Of a stretch of 64,000 bases of DNA, positions 9,154 through 17,062 are shown piece by piece. The stretch's first letter is position 1. Each line of letters begins with the position of its first letter. The stretch comes from Ruixingdingia sedimenti. GTDB lineage: Bacteria > Pseudomonadota > Alphaproteobacteria > Rhodobacterales > Rhodobacteraceae. The notes under the pieces are model-generated. The model was not told the DNA's origin and ran no database searches. It worked only from the letters and a program-made list of their open reading frames with translations. The position numbers were made by a program, and so were the translations under genes. The stretch lies in the NCBI RefSeq assembly GCF_031432425.1, contig NZ_JAVKPH010000019.1:8888-72887 (forward strand). The letters run 5' to 3'.

Positions 9154-9349
9154 TTTCCCTCCTGCTTCACCGGATCGCGCCCGCCGCTTCTGGCAAGGTC
9201 CAGCGACCGAATCAGACGGGCATGGACGGGAGCGTCGTCTCTCTATCCTTGATAATTGCACCTGAATTTCGGCTGGTGCTCACAGCGAGAACGACTATTA
9301 TAGCCGTAGTTCTGGAGTGCGTGCATATCCCGGTGGGAGGTGATCATGT

Positions 9350-9601
9350 ATGATCACCGCTCGCCAATCACGGGCTGCGCGCGCGTTACTGGGATGGACA
9401 CAGGAGACGCTCGCCGACAAGGCCCAAGTCGCATTGACCGCACTCAAACGCCTCGAATCCCAAAGCGGGCTCGAGGTGTTCGAGTCCACCCGTGACCAGG
9501 TGCGCCGCGCTCTCGAAGCGGCCGGGATCGTATTCCTGTCGACGGACAAGGGCGAGGGCGTGTTGCTGCAACACAATGGGGCCAACACCGACAAACGGTG
9601 A
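9350..9601 (+). CDS. Small HTH (Xre-type) transcriptional regulator
   Basis: The 83-residue product has a single helix-turn-helix domain: SRAARALLGWTQETLADKAQVALTALKRLES (residues 7-37) matches the Xre/Cro pattern. The rest, ending in VFLSTDKGEGVLL, resembles the C-terminal beta strand of many one-domain regulators. The ribosome site GGGAGGTGATC precedes the ATG. It lies upstream of two DUF2285-type DNA-binding genes and probably controls the element's own transfer or maintenance genes. The target is unknown. Confidence 0.75.
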   Translation: MITARQSRAARALLGWTQETLADKAQVALTALKRLESQSGLEVFESTRDQVRRALEAAGIVFLSTDKGEGVLLQHNGANTDKR

Positions 9602-9694
9602 AATAGCGGCCAGCGTGATGTCAGGTTCTCGTCAAAAGGAATGGCTATCTTCCGCCGAAGATGGTTAACAAATACGTTACCCGAACGTGAGCGA

Positions 9695-9973
9695 ATGATG
9701 GGCCGCGCGACACAGACATATCTCGACACACCACCGTCCAGCCAGACGCTGACGTCTTATGATCGCGAGCACATGAAGCTCTACATGCGCCTTCTCGATG
9801 CCGAGCGTGATGGCGCCGATTGGCGCGAAGCTGTGCAGGTTCTCTTTGGCCTCGATCCAGAGTGCGATCCCGACCGCTGCCGCTCCATCCATGATACTCA
9901 TCTCGCTCGCGCGCATTGGATGACCGAACACGGCTACCGCGAACTGGTCCGCGAAAGTCAGCGCAAGACCTGA
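9695..9973 (+). CDS. Small DUF2285-like DNA-binding protein
   Basis: The roughly 92-residue product carries one helical domain with the pattern DREHMKLYMRLLDAERDG, then HLARAHWMTEHGYRELV, which resembles the DUF2285 domain found in regulators of alphaproteobacterial ICEs. It lacks the N-terminal DUF6499 part. The start is uncertain: tandem ATGs at 9695 and 9698 fit the family better than the upstream ATG at 9641, whose extra residues look random. It is followed by a hairpin and then by the frameshifted DUF6499-DUF2285 gene, so this region holds two related regulators side by side. Confidence 0.6.
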   Translation: MMGRATQTYLDTPPSSQTLTSYDREHMKLYMRLLDAERDGADWREAVQVLFGLDPECDPDRCRSIHDTHLARAHWMTEHGYRELVRESQRKT

Positions 9974-9976
9974 CCC

Positions 9977-9997
9977 GTGATGCGTGCCGCGCATCAC
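9977..9997 (+). terminator. Hairpin after the small DUF2285-like gene
   Basis: GTGATGCG (9977-9984), loop TGCCG, CGCATCAC (9990-9997): a perfect 8-bp stem starting 3 bases after the stop codon, without a clear T run. Confidence 0.4.
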
Positions 9998-10085
9998 CTG
10001 TTGACCAGCGCCTGACTTCCGAAACGCAACTCATGCGGGAATCTTGAGCCTTCCCTATTCGTTTGAGTGGATTCGGGAGGCCGCG

Positions 10086-10857
10086 ATGACCCCTGACGCA
10101 TCGACCTGGCGTTCTTCGGCGCAATACGACCATCTGGATGAACTGACGGCATCCGATCTGGCCTGGGAATGGCTGCGCCGCAATGACGATTATGACGCAG
10201 ATTTTGAAGCCTCGATTGCCGACCAAGGAGACCCCCAACCGCTGACCGAACGGATCCGGCAGCGCTGGGGGTTGCGATTTCCCGGTCGATCCGCTGGTCC
10301 CGCCGCCCGATGCGCCGGTCTTCTGGCTCCCAGCGGAGGACACAAGTGTGGTGGTGCTGACCGAAGTCCCTTTGGAACTTGGCGACAGCACTGACGGCGC
10401 TCCGCTGAACTGGCGCCTCGACTTCTCGGTCGAGAACGCTGGCGCAGAGTTCCACGTCCCGCTTGGCAATGGGCAGAAGCTCCAGATCTTCGACGGCGCC
10501 ATTAAGGGGGACGCGATCGCGGTCGCCGTCGTCCCTCTCAGCCTCGCCGGTTTCGACCGGATCGAGGCCATTCAACGCTTCCTTTCCGCCCTGCATGGTC
10601 GCGCGATCCCGCCGGATACACGCATGACACGCCAGCAACGCGCGCGCCTCCGACGGATGCTGCGGGCCTTCGATGGCCATCGGGCTGGCGCCACGCAGCA
10701 GGAGATCGCGCGGGTTCTTCTGAACACCGGCCGGCTTGACCGGGACGAATGGCAAGCATCCTCGGCCCGTCATGCCATCAAGGCACTCCTGCGCGATGCC
10801 CGTGCAATGGTCGCCGGCGGTTATCGGAAACTCCTGCGTCATCGCCGCCCACGATAG
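10086..10857 (+). pseudogene. DUF6499-DUF2285 transcriptional regulator, frameshifted
   Basis: The first frame encodes the DUF6499 domain (TWRSSAQYDHLDELTASDLAWEWLRRN near residues 6-32). At 10281-10287 it leaves the family pattern; reading from 10285 one frame over restores VDPLVPPPDAPVFWLPAEDT, and a DUF2285 domain follows (MTRQQRARLRRMLRAFDGH to MVAGGYRKLLRH). In related elements both domains are one protein of about 255 residues that activates or represses transfer genes. One extra G in the CCCGG run at 10281-10285 explains the break. It is either a recent inactivating mutation, a programmed shift (less likely) or a sequencing error. The ATG at 10086 follows CGGGAGGCCGCG. Confidence 0.7.
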
Positions 10858-10859
10858 TG

Positions 10860-11176
10860 CGGCTTTGCGTCGGCAACAGCCACTTCGCCGCGCCGGTCGC
10901 CGGCGCGCGGCACTTCGGCGCGACGCTGCTCTACAAGATCAACTCCAGCACCAATGCGCGGATGCGCGGCTGGCTGGTGCTGAACGGCATAACGGAAATC
11001 CGCGGCTCGCGGGGGGAGTTTCCGGCGCGCGTGTCTCCGAGGCGACGGCGCTCTGGCTGCAGACCATGGCACCGCTTGCACAAGGCGACACCGTCGAGCT
11101 GCAGGGCAACTTTCGCGCGGCGGATGGATATTTCGCGGCCGACCATACGTCCTTCTGGGGCAGCAAGGTCGGTTGA
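10860..11176 (+). pseudogene. Remnant of a phage-tail/C1q-like protein
   Basis: One frame reads HFAAPVAGARHFGATLLYKI, then MRGWLVLNGITEIRGS; near 11010 (a GGGGGG run) the sense moves to another frame, VSEATALWLQTMAPLAQGDT, then FRAADGYFAADHTSFWGSKV, and stops at 11176. This is the beta-rich C1q/TNF-like receptor-binding domain seen at the end of rhodobacterial phage tail proteins. The N-terminal part is missing and the frame is broken, so it is a decayed fragment. Confidence 0.55.
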
Positions 11177-11196
11177 GCGGCGAAAGGAGGATCGCA

Positions 11197-11427
11197 ATGA
11201 CAACGGGCGGCGTGATGATCCTATTCGTTACCACTCCACCAAATGGCAGTTCCGTCTGGGTACAGGGTGGTGGATGTAGTGCCGGGCACAGTCTTTCAAC
11301 AGGAGATCATCGCCGATCTGCCCGCCGCGACGCAGTTCCTGTCGTCCGCCCCTACCTCAACACCGGCACGACGGCTGCTGCCGTCACCTACGACTGCGCC
11401 GGGGTCTACCTTGAGACGGATTACTGA
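11197..11427 (+). pseudogene. Small phage-associated gene remnant, frameshifted
   Basis: AAAGGAGG lies 6 bases before the ATG at 11197, so a genuine start survives (MTTGGVMILFVTTPPNGSSV). Around 11270 the coding sense switches frame (VVPGTVFQQEIIADLPAATQ) and returns to the first frame near 11350 (YLNTGTTAAAVTYDCAGVYL), stopping at 11427. The family is unknown to me. Its position directly after the tail-fibre-like fragment suggests both came from one prophage tail module. Confidence 0.45.
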
Positions 11428-11516
11428 TCGCAGTTCGAAGATCAGGATCTGCTTTAGCCGTGAAAAGGTAGTAGACGTCACCCACGCCATGCAGCGCTAG
11501 GTCATTCAATGTTGAT

Positions 11517-12284
11517 TTACCCTCGGCTCCTCAGCCGGGAGCGCCCGCCATCAACCCCCAAGACCTGTCCTGAAATCCAGCCAGACCGGGCTGAGATGAG
11601 AAATGCGGCGATTTCAGCAAGATCGTCAGGACGGCCAAGCCGTTGCAGCGCATGCAGTTGCGCAATACCAGCTGCCATCCGTGCATCGGCGGTCAGGGGT
11701 TCGGCCAGCGGAGTTTCGGTCAGAGAGGGCGCAATCGCGTTCACCCTGATGTGCGGCGCCAACTCGGCTGCCAAGGCGCGCGTCAGGCCCTCGACCGCGC
11801 CTTTAGCCATCGAGATGGACGCGTGATTGGCAAAACCCTGCCCGACCGCGACCGACGAAAACAGCACAACCGACGCCCCGCCCTCTGCCGCCTTCAGGGC
11901 AGGCAAGGCCGCCTGTACCGCCAGCGCCGCTCCTAGGGCGTTGAGATGGAAGTCATCAGCCATTGCCCGCGCCGACAAGTGCGCGAGCTGCCGCAGGGTG
12001 ATGCTGCCCACCGCATAGACCAGCCCCGACAGCGGGTGATCAATCTCGGCGCTGACGCGTGCGAAGCTTGTCTCGTCCATAACATCGGCGACGGTATAGC
12101 TCGCGCCAATTTCGGCGGCGACGGCAGCAAGGCGGCTCTCGCTTCGGCCGGTCAGATGCACATTGTGACCTGCGGCGACAAGCAGCCGCGCCAACGCAGC
12201 GCCCGTCGCGCCCGAGCCACCATAGATCAAAACCTTGGTAATCCCGTTCCCCCTTGCGTGATGGTTGTTCGGATTACGCGCCAT
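11517..12284 (-). CDS. Short-chain dehydrogenase/reductase (SDR)
   Basis: A classical SDR with the NAD(P)-binding glycine motif GGSGATGAALA (about residues 21-31 from the ATG), VYAVGS, a Ser-Tyr-free SISMAKGAVEGL active-site region in which the usual YxxxK Tyr is replaced by Ser/Met, and a C-terminal GQVLGVDGG. The missing Tyr makes classical reductase activity doubtful. Start choice is open: ATG at 12284 gives 255 residues, but AAGGGGG followed by an ATT codon at 12242 sits exactly where homologues begin, giving 241 residues. Substrate is unknown. It faces away from the fasciclin gene, sharing the region that holds an RpoE-type promoter. Confidence 0.7.
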   Translation of the reverse strand: MARNPNNHHARGNGITKVLIYGGSGATGAALARLLVAAGHNVHLTGRSESRLAAVAAEIGASYTVADVMDETSFARVSAEIDHPLSGLVYAVGSITLRQLAHLSARAMADDFHLNALGAALAVQAALPALKAAEGGASVVLFSSVAVGQGFANHASISMAKGAVEGLTRALAAELAPHIRVNAIAPSLTETPLAEPLTADARMAAGIAQLHALQRLGRPDDLAEIAAFLISARSGWISGQVLGVDGGRSRLRSRG

Positions 12285-12320
12285 CCGCGCGCGCAGATCG
12301 AATTTTCCTGACGACAAGTT

Positions 12321-12350
12321 TGATCTGGCTGGGGGCGACCTGCGTAAAGA
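12321..12350 (+). promoter_or_regulatory. RpoE (ECF11)-type promoter of the fasciclin gene
   Basis: TGATC at 12321-12325, 19 bases, then TAAAGA at 12345-12350. The spacing is identical to the promoters at 18422, 18396 and 20998. The predicted transcript would start near 12357 and carry a leader of about 57 bases. Confidence 0.6.
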
Positions 12351-12413
12351 ACATCGAGGGCTCGAAACGAGGCCCTTTGCGAAAAGCACTGCTTGACACA
12401 AAGGAGAACCGGA

Positions 12414-12899
12414 ATGCTGCGCAAATTTCTGATGGCGACTGCGACGACGGCCATGCTGGCGGGTGCCGCCATGGCGCAAGATGCCACGTCGGACATTGTC
12501 GATACGGCCGTTGCAGCGGGCGATTTCACGACGCTGGTTGCGGCGGTGCAGGCGGCCGGGCTGGTGGACACGCTGAAAGGTGAAGGCCCGTTCACCGTCT
12601 TCGCGCCCACCGATGCTGCCTTTGCGGCTCTTCCCGAGGGCACGGTCGATACGCTGTTGATGCCCGAAAACAGGGATCAGCTCGTGTCGATCCTGACGTA
12701 TCATGTGGTTCCCGGTGCCGTGATGTCCTCGGACCTGACCGAGGGGATGACGGCAGCTACCGTCCAGGGCGGCGACGTGACTTTCACGCTCGATGGCGGT
12801 GCCAAGGTCAATGACGCGAATATCACCGCGGCGGATATCGCGGCCTCGAACGGGGTGATCCATGTCATCGACACGGTCATCATGCCGCCCGCCAACTGA
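12414..12899 (+). CDS. Exported fasciclin (FAS1) domain protein
   Basis: The 161-residue protein has a signal peptide (MLRKFLMATATTAMLAGAAMAQ) and one FAS1 domain: GEGPFTVFAPTDAAFAALPE (H1 box), LTYHVVPGAVMSSDL and a C-terminal SNGVIHVIDTVIMPP (H2 box). FAS1 proteins are cell-surface or periplasmic adhesion or stress proteins. AAAGGAGAACCGGA precedes the ATG. The upstream RpoE-type promoter puts it in the singlet-oxygen response of this cassette. Length is normal for a one-domain FAS1 protein. Confidence 0.85.
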   Translation: MLRKFLMATATTAMLAGAAMAQDATSDIVDTAVAAGDFTTLVAAVQAAGLVDTLKGEGPFTVFAPTDAAFAALPEGTVDTLLMPENRDQLVSILTYHVVPGAVMSSDLTEGMTAATVQGGDVTFTLDGGAKVNDANITAADIAASNGVIHVIDTVIMPPAN

Positions 12900-12936
12900 G
12901 GCAAATGGCACTGTTGGTCGTGCATGAACCAGATGA

Positions 12937-12961
12937 CCCCGGCCATTGCGGCCGGGGTTTT
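12937..12961. terminator. Bidirectional terminator
   Basis: CCCCGGCC (12937-12944), loop ATTGC, GGCCGGGG (12950-12957), TTTT. It lies between the convergent fasciclin and TspO-like genes and can serve both. Confidence 0.8.
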
Positions 12962-12973
12962 GATTTATACGGA

Positions 12974-13684
12974 TCAGCGAAGGCTGGATCCGGGGATGAA
13001 GCGATCGAACAGCGCAAGCATCAGGATCCCCGCGCCGCAAATCGTGGCGATGAGCCAGTCGCCCGCGCCCACGTTCGCAACGATCACGCCGAACAGCGCC
13101 CAGATCACCCCGGCGCGATAGGTCCAGAGGCGCGGGCGGGCGGATGCGACCGCAACAGCCGCAATCAGGACGCAAATGATCAGTGCGATGGCGGCTGTAC
13201 GCGGCGACAGGATGCCGTATCCGGTCGCCACCACCGAAACGGCCACGCCCGTTGCGGCCGTTAGCCAGCCGGCATAGAGACCGACCGGCGCCCATTCGCG
13301 CCAGCTGTCACCGGCACGCAACATCGCAATGATGGCCGCAGCCGCCATTACAAGGATCATCACCGTGGCGATCGGTGGGGACCGCATGGCTGCCTCGATC
13401 CAGAAGACGCCGATGAACAGGCTGATGCCAAGGGGACTGGCGGCGCGGGGCCATTGCGGCATGGTTGCCGGGCGCCATAGAGCCCATGCGGCGGCGAGGA
13501 TCAGTCCCAGATAGATCAATCCCCAGATGGAAAATGCCCATCCGACCGGCTGGGCGGGCCAGCGGTCTGCCTGCACGGGGAAGCTTTCGCGGTAGAAACC
13601 ACCGAAGCCGTTCGACAGGAAGGGCGAAACGGCAAAGGCCACAGCCAGCAGAAGGACGGCAATCCTTGCGACGCGATCAGTCAT
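12974..13684 (-). CDS. TspO/MBR-related tryptophan-rich membrane protein
   Basis: The 236-residue product has about seven membrane segments and the pattern QPVGWAFSIWGLIYLG near residue 45, typical of the long tryptophan-rich sensory protein relatives of TspO. TspO-type proteins bind tetrapyrroles and modulate pigment or stress gene expression in Rhodobacter. The start overlaps the photolyase stop region (CAT at 13682-13684, stop at 13686), so it is the last gene of the operon that begins at 18342. It is longer than true TspO (about 160 residues), so function is inferred only by similarity. Confidence 0.7.
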   Translation of the reverse strand: MTDRVARIAVLLLAVAFAVSPFLSNGFGGFYRESFPVQADRWPAQPVGWAFSIWGLIYLGLILAAAWALWRPATMPQWPRAASPLGISLFIGVFWIEAAMRSPPIATVMILVMAAAAIIAMLRAGDSWREWAPVGLYAGWLTAATGVAVSVVATGYGILSPRTAAIALIICVLIAAVAVASARPRLWTYRAGVIWALFGVIVANVGAGDWLIATICGAGILMLALFDRFIPGSSLR

Positions 13685-13685
13685 G

Positions 13686-15119
13686 TCAGGTCTCCGATGT
13701 GTTGGCGCGGAAATGTGCCAGTGCCGCCAACGCGGCCTTACGCCCCTCCGCCAGCATGGCAGAGGGGCCCGCGCGCCATGGTCCGGTATGCCAGTCGCGC
13801 GGGGTGCTTTCGATCCATGCCACAGCCTCGGGGCCGGCGGCACGGTCGAACCCGGCAAGCCAGCGCCGACGATAGTCGCCACGAGGGTCATATTGCTCCG
13901 CCTGCCTTTCGGGGTTGAAGATGCGGAAATATGGCGCGGCATCGGGGCCGCAGCCCGCCACCCATTGCCAGTTCATCGCATTGGACGCCGGATCCCAGTC
14001 GGTCAGGCAATCGGCGAAATGTGCCAGTCCCGCCCGCCAGTCGATGAGCAGATGCTTGGTCAGCCAGCTTGCGACCACCATGCGCACGCGGTTGTGCATC
14101 TGTCCGGTCAACCACATCTCGCGCAGCCCGGCATCGACCAGCGCCACTCCGGTTTCAGCCCGCTGCCAGCGGATCAGGCTTGCGCCGTCCTTTTGCCAAG
14201 GAAAGCCCTCCCATTCGGAACGCCAGCAGGCGACCGGCATTTCCGGGAAGCCGATCAGCAGGTGCCAGGAAAATTCGCGCCAAAGCACCTCGGACAGAAA
14301 TTTGTCGATGCCGGCAGCATGTTCTGGCGATATCTCCGCCCTGAGCATGGCCCTTGCCCAGATCGTTCGAGGGCTGATCTCGCCTACCGCCAGATGATCG
14401 GACAGGCGCGAGGTCGCGTCGAGATCGGGGCGATCCCGCTCGCGGGGATAAGCGCAGGCGCGGTCGAGAAAATCATCCAGCCCGGCAAGCGCGGCCTCTT
14501 CGCCCGCAGGCGCGGCAAATCGCTCCAGCGCGGCGCGGCCGCGGTGCAGGTCCGGCGCCAGATCGAGGGTGCTCAGGTCAAGCCCGCCGAGCGGTTCCGT
14601 GCAGGGTTCAATGCCCGGCGGGGCATCGGCGGCGGGCCGGTCGGGGCCGCGCTGCCGTACCGCCCGCGCAAAGGGGGAATAGACGCGGTAAGCCCCGCCA
14701 TTTCCGCTGCGGACCGCGCCGGGATGGACGAGAAGATGCCCCGGATGCAGGATCAGCCCGGCGCCCAGGGGCCGCAGCGCCGCGCGCATACGGTCTTGCA
14801 GCGCCTGCATTTCCACCGTGGGCCAGTCCGACTGGTGCAGCTGACGCACGCTCAGCCGCTTCATCAGCGCCGGCAGGATTTCATGCGCCTCGCCGCGCAG
14901 CACGACGATGCCCTTTCCGCCGGTGCGGACCCGAAGTGCCGCATCAAAGATGCGGAGTGCGCGCTCAAGCCGCCAGCGGCTGGCCGCGCCCTGCGCCATG
15001 GTCAGCCGGTCGATGAAAAACACCGTCAGCAGCGGCCCGTCGGCAATAGCCGCCAGAAGCGCGGGGTTATCGCGCAGCCTGAAATCGCGGGTCAGCCAAA
15101 GAATGCCCGGCGCCGTCAT
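13686..15119 (-). CDS. phrA: Deoxyribodipyrimidine photolyase
   Basis: The 477-residue enzyme splits UV-induced pyrimidine dimers using light and FAD. The N-terminal antenna domain starts ILWLTRDFRLRDNPALLAAI; the C-terminal FAD domain contains RVRMVVASWLTKHLLIDWR near 347-365 and DPASNAMNWQWVAGCGPDA near 380, the FAD-binding and DNA-binding signature of class I photolyases. Length is normal. It starts directly at the stop of the cfa-like gene. In Rhodobacter sphaeroides phrA is a known RpoE target, and here it is inside the RpoE-type operon. Confidence 0.93.
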   Translation of the reverse strand: MTAPGILWLTRDFRLRDNPALLAAIADGPLLTVFFIDRLTMAQGAASRWRLERALRIFDAALRVRTGGKGIVVLRGEAHEILPALMKRLSVRQLHQSDWPTVEMQALQDRMRAALRPLGAGLILHPGHLLVHPGAVRSGNGGAYRVYSPFARAVRQRGPDRPAADAPPGIEPCTEPLGGLDLSTLDLAPDLHRGRAALERFAAPAGEEAALAGLDDFLDRACAYPRERDRPDLDATSRLSDHLAVGEISPRTIWARAMLRAEISPEHAAGIDKFLSEVLWREFSWHLLIGFPEMPVACWRSEWEGFPWQKDGASLIRWQRAETGVALVDAGLREMWLTGQMHNRVRMVVASWLTKHLLIDWRAGLAHFADCLTDWDPASNAMNWQWVAGCGPDAAPYFRIFNPERQAEQYDPRGDYRRRWLAGFDRAAGPEAVAWIESTPRDWHTGPWRAGPSAMLAEGRKAALAALAHFRANTSET

Positions 15120-16286
15120 TCAAGCCGCCTCATCCGCGTGACCAAGCGTCACCTGCACCACATCGCAGCGCGCGGTGGCGAAGGCAGCGGCGCAGCCCTC
15201 CAAATAGAACTGCCATCCGCGAAGGAAGGTGTCATCATAACCCAGCCGCTGGATACGGGGGCGCTGCTGCATCATCGTCTCGCACCAGATTCGGCATGTG
15301 CGGGCATAGTCCTGGCCAAAAGCGTGGCTGTCACGCACGCGCAGCCCGACTTTTGCCGCCTCATGGGCGATAATGGCGGAACAGGGCAGCATGCCGCCGG
15401 GAAACACATGCTGACGGATGAAGTCGGAGCGGCGGCGATAGACGGAAAACTCGGCATCCGGGACAGTGATAGCCTGCAAGACTGCCCGTCCACCCTGCGC
15501 CAGTCGCGTCTTGAGGGCGGCGAAATACGTTGGCCAATAGCGTTCGCCCACCGCCTCGATCATCTCGATCGACACGATGTTGTCAAACTGGCCCGTCACC
15601 TGACGGTAGTCCTGAAGCCGCACCTCGGCACGGCCATCCAGCCGGGCGTCGGCATAGCCCTTTTGCGAAGGAGAAAGCGTGATCGCGGTCACGTTGTGAC
15701 CCCGCCCGGCTGCAGCTTCGGCGAACCCGCCCCAGCCGCAGCCGATTTCCAGCAGGCTTTCGCCCGGTGCCAGTTGGGACAGAATCCGCCGGTTCTTGCG
15801 CGCCTGCGCGCGGTGCAGATCATCGCCTTCGCCAAACAGTGCAGAGGAATAGGTCATGCCGGGGTCGAGCCAGAGCTGATAGAACTCGTTGCCGACATCG
15901 TAATGGGCGCGAATGTTGCGCCACGAGCCGCGAAGGCTGTTCAGCCGCACCAGCCGGTCAACCAGCCGCATCCGCATGGCCTGAAACCGCCCCGGCTCTC
16001 CCCACGCAGTCCGAAGGCCAAGGTTGCGCAGGGCCAGCGACAGGGTGTCCTCCAGTGTCTCGCTGTGCCAGTCGCCTGCGATCCAACCTTCGCCCAGCCC
16101 CACATCTCCGCGCAGCGCCAGACGCGGCAGCAGCCGCCAGTTGCGGATCTGCAAGTCGGCCTCGGGGCCGGCGGTGCCAAATCGGTGGCGCGTGCCCTCG
16201 GGCGTGGTCAGGGTCACGATGCCGTCGCCGATCTCTTCGAGGGCCGAAAGAAAGCGGGTTTTCAGGGAGTGTGTCTCAAGGCTCAT
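15120..16286 (-). CDS. cfaA: Cyclopropane-fatty-acid synthase-type SAM methyltransferase
   Basis: The 388-residue protein matches the cyclopropane fatty-acyl-phospholipid synthase family: RAHYDVGNEFYQLWLDPGMTYS (about 115-136), the SAM-binding LLEIGCGWGGFAEAAAGRG (about 167-185) and SIEMIEAVGERYWPTYF. It transfers a methyl group from SAM to double bonds of membrane phospholipid chains. In R. sphaeroides the homologue is induced by RpoE under singlet oxygen and makes the methylated intermediate of furan fatty acids (UfaM role). Neighbours resembling UfaO and UfaD support that pathway. The start at 16286 follows AGGAAATCACCCG and overlaps the upstream stop (ATGA). Confidence 0.88.
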   Translation of the reverse strand: MSLETHSLKTRFLSALEEIGDGIVTLTTPEGTRHRFGTAGPEADLQIRNWRLLPRLALRGDVGLGEGWIAGDWHSETLEDTLSLALRNLGLRTAWGEPGRFQAMRMRLVDRLVRLNSLRGSWRNIRAHYDVGNEFYQLWLDPGMTYSSALFGEGDDLHRAQARKNRRILSQLAPGESLLEIGCGWGGFAEAAAGRGHNVTAITLSPSQKGYADARLDGRAEVRLQDYRQVTGQFDNIVSIEMIEAVGERYWPTYFAALKTRLAQGGRAVLQAITVPDAEFSVYRRRSDFIRQHVFPGGMLPCSAIIAHEAAKVGLRVRDSHAFGQDYARTCRIWCETMMQQRPRIQRLGYDDTFLRGWQFYLEGCAAAFATARCDVVQVTLGHADEAA

Positions 16287-17062
16287 CGGGTGATTTCCTG
16301 GTCCGGAGGCTCTGGGCGGCGGCGATAGGCGGCACCTTTCAGCTTCAGCCGCAGCGCATGCCAATAGATTTGTGCAATCACGCGCAACGCGCCGCCAGGC
16401 CGACTAAAAACCGTCGCAAGCACTGCGCGGTTGGTCAGCGGGATCAGCGGCCCGGTCATGGCGGTGTTGATGCCACCCGTGCCATCCATTTGGTCGATGC
16501 GGATGGCGATGCGGTCAGGATGCAGGGCGAACCGGAACTGGTATTTACCCGCCACATCCTGAAAGGGCGAGACGTGAAAGACCTTGCGCGCCGTCAATGC
16601 CGATTCGGCGTTGATCGGCGCAAGGTCGGGCTGGGCCAGCAGGTAGCTGTGGCGCTGGCCGAATGTGTTGTTGACCTCTGCAATCACCGCGATAAGCGCA
16701 TCATCTTCGATCAGCATCCAGAAGCTGACCGGGTTGAACCAGTAGCCAAGAAACCGCGGCTGCGTCAGCAGCGCCAGCACCATACCCCGGCGCGGCGCAA
16801 GCCCGGCAGCGGCAAGCTGTGCCAAGGCCCAGGGGGCGCCGGTGCCCGAGCCGCGCAGCCCGCCATGGTCACTATCGTGAAACGAAATCAACCCGAATCG
16901 GTTATGCCTCATCAACCGGGGCGGGCGAACGTGCTCGGGCGCCAGCAACACATGATCGGCATGGGTGCGGAAGCTGTGGCGCAAGTCGCCGCGCCGGGCA
17001 TGTGTCACCAGCGCCGGCATTGCCAGCACTTCGCCTGCCTGAAGACGCGCCGCGAGAGTCAT
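16283..17062 (-). CDS. DUF1365 protein, UfaO-like
   Basis: The 259-residue product is a DUF1365 member: VTHARRGDLRHSFRTHADHV near residue 18, GYWFNPVSFWMLIEDD (about 105-120), EVNNTFGQRHSYL, and KVFHVSPFQDVAGKYQFRF (about 162-180) are the family blocks, rich in conserved His and Asn. The R. sphaeroides member next to rpoE-chrR has been implicated in oxygen insertion during furan fatty acid synthesis; assignment here rests on family and context. It overlaps both neighbours by 4 bases (ATGA), so the operon is tightly coupled. Confidence 0.82.
   Translation of the reverse strand: MTLAARLQAGEVLAMPALVTHARRGDLRHSFRTHADHVLLAPEHVRPPRLMRHNRFGLISFHDSDHGGLRGSGTGAPWALAQLAAAGLAPRRGMVLALLTQPRFLGYWFNPVSFWMLIEDDALIAVIAEVNNTFGQRHSYLLAQPDLAPINAESALTARKVFHVSPFQDVAGKYQFRFALHPDRIAIRIDQMDGTGGINTAMTGPLIPLTNRAVLATVFSRPGGALRVIAQIYWHALRLKLKGAAYRRRPEPPDQEITR

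Noticed and set aside
13683..16328. Very long open frame (881 codons) on the plus strand
   Set aside because: It is antisense to the photolyase and cfa-like genes, whose conserved motifs prove the minus strand; long antisense frames are normal in GC-rich DNA.
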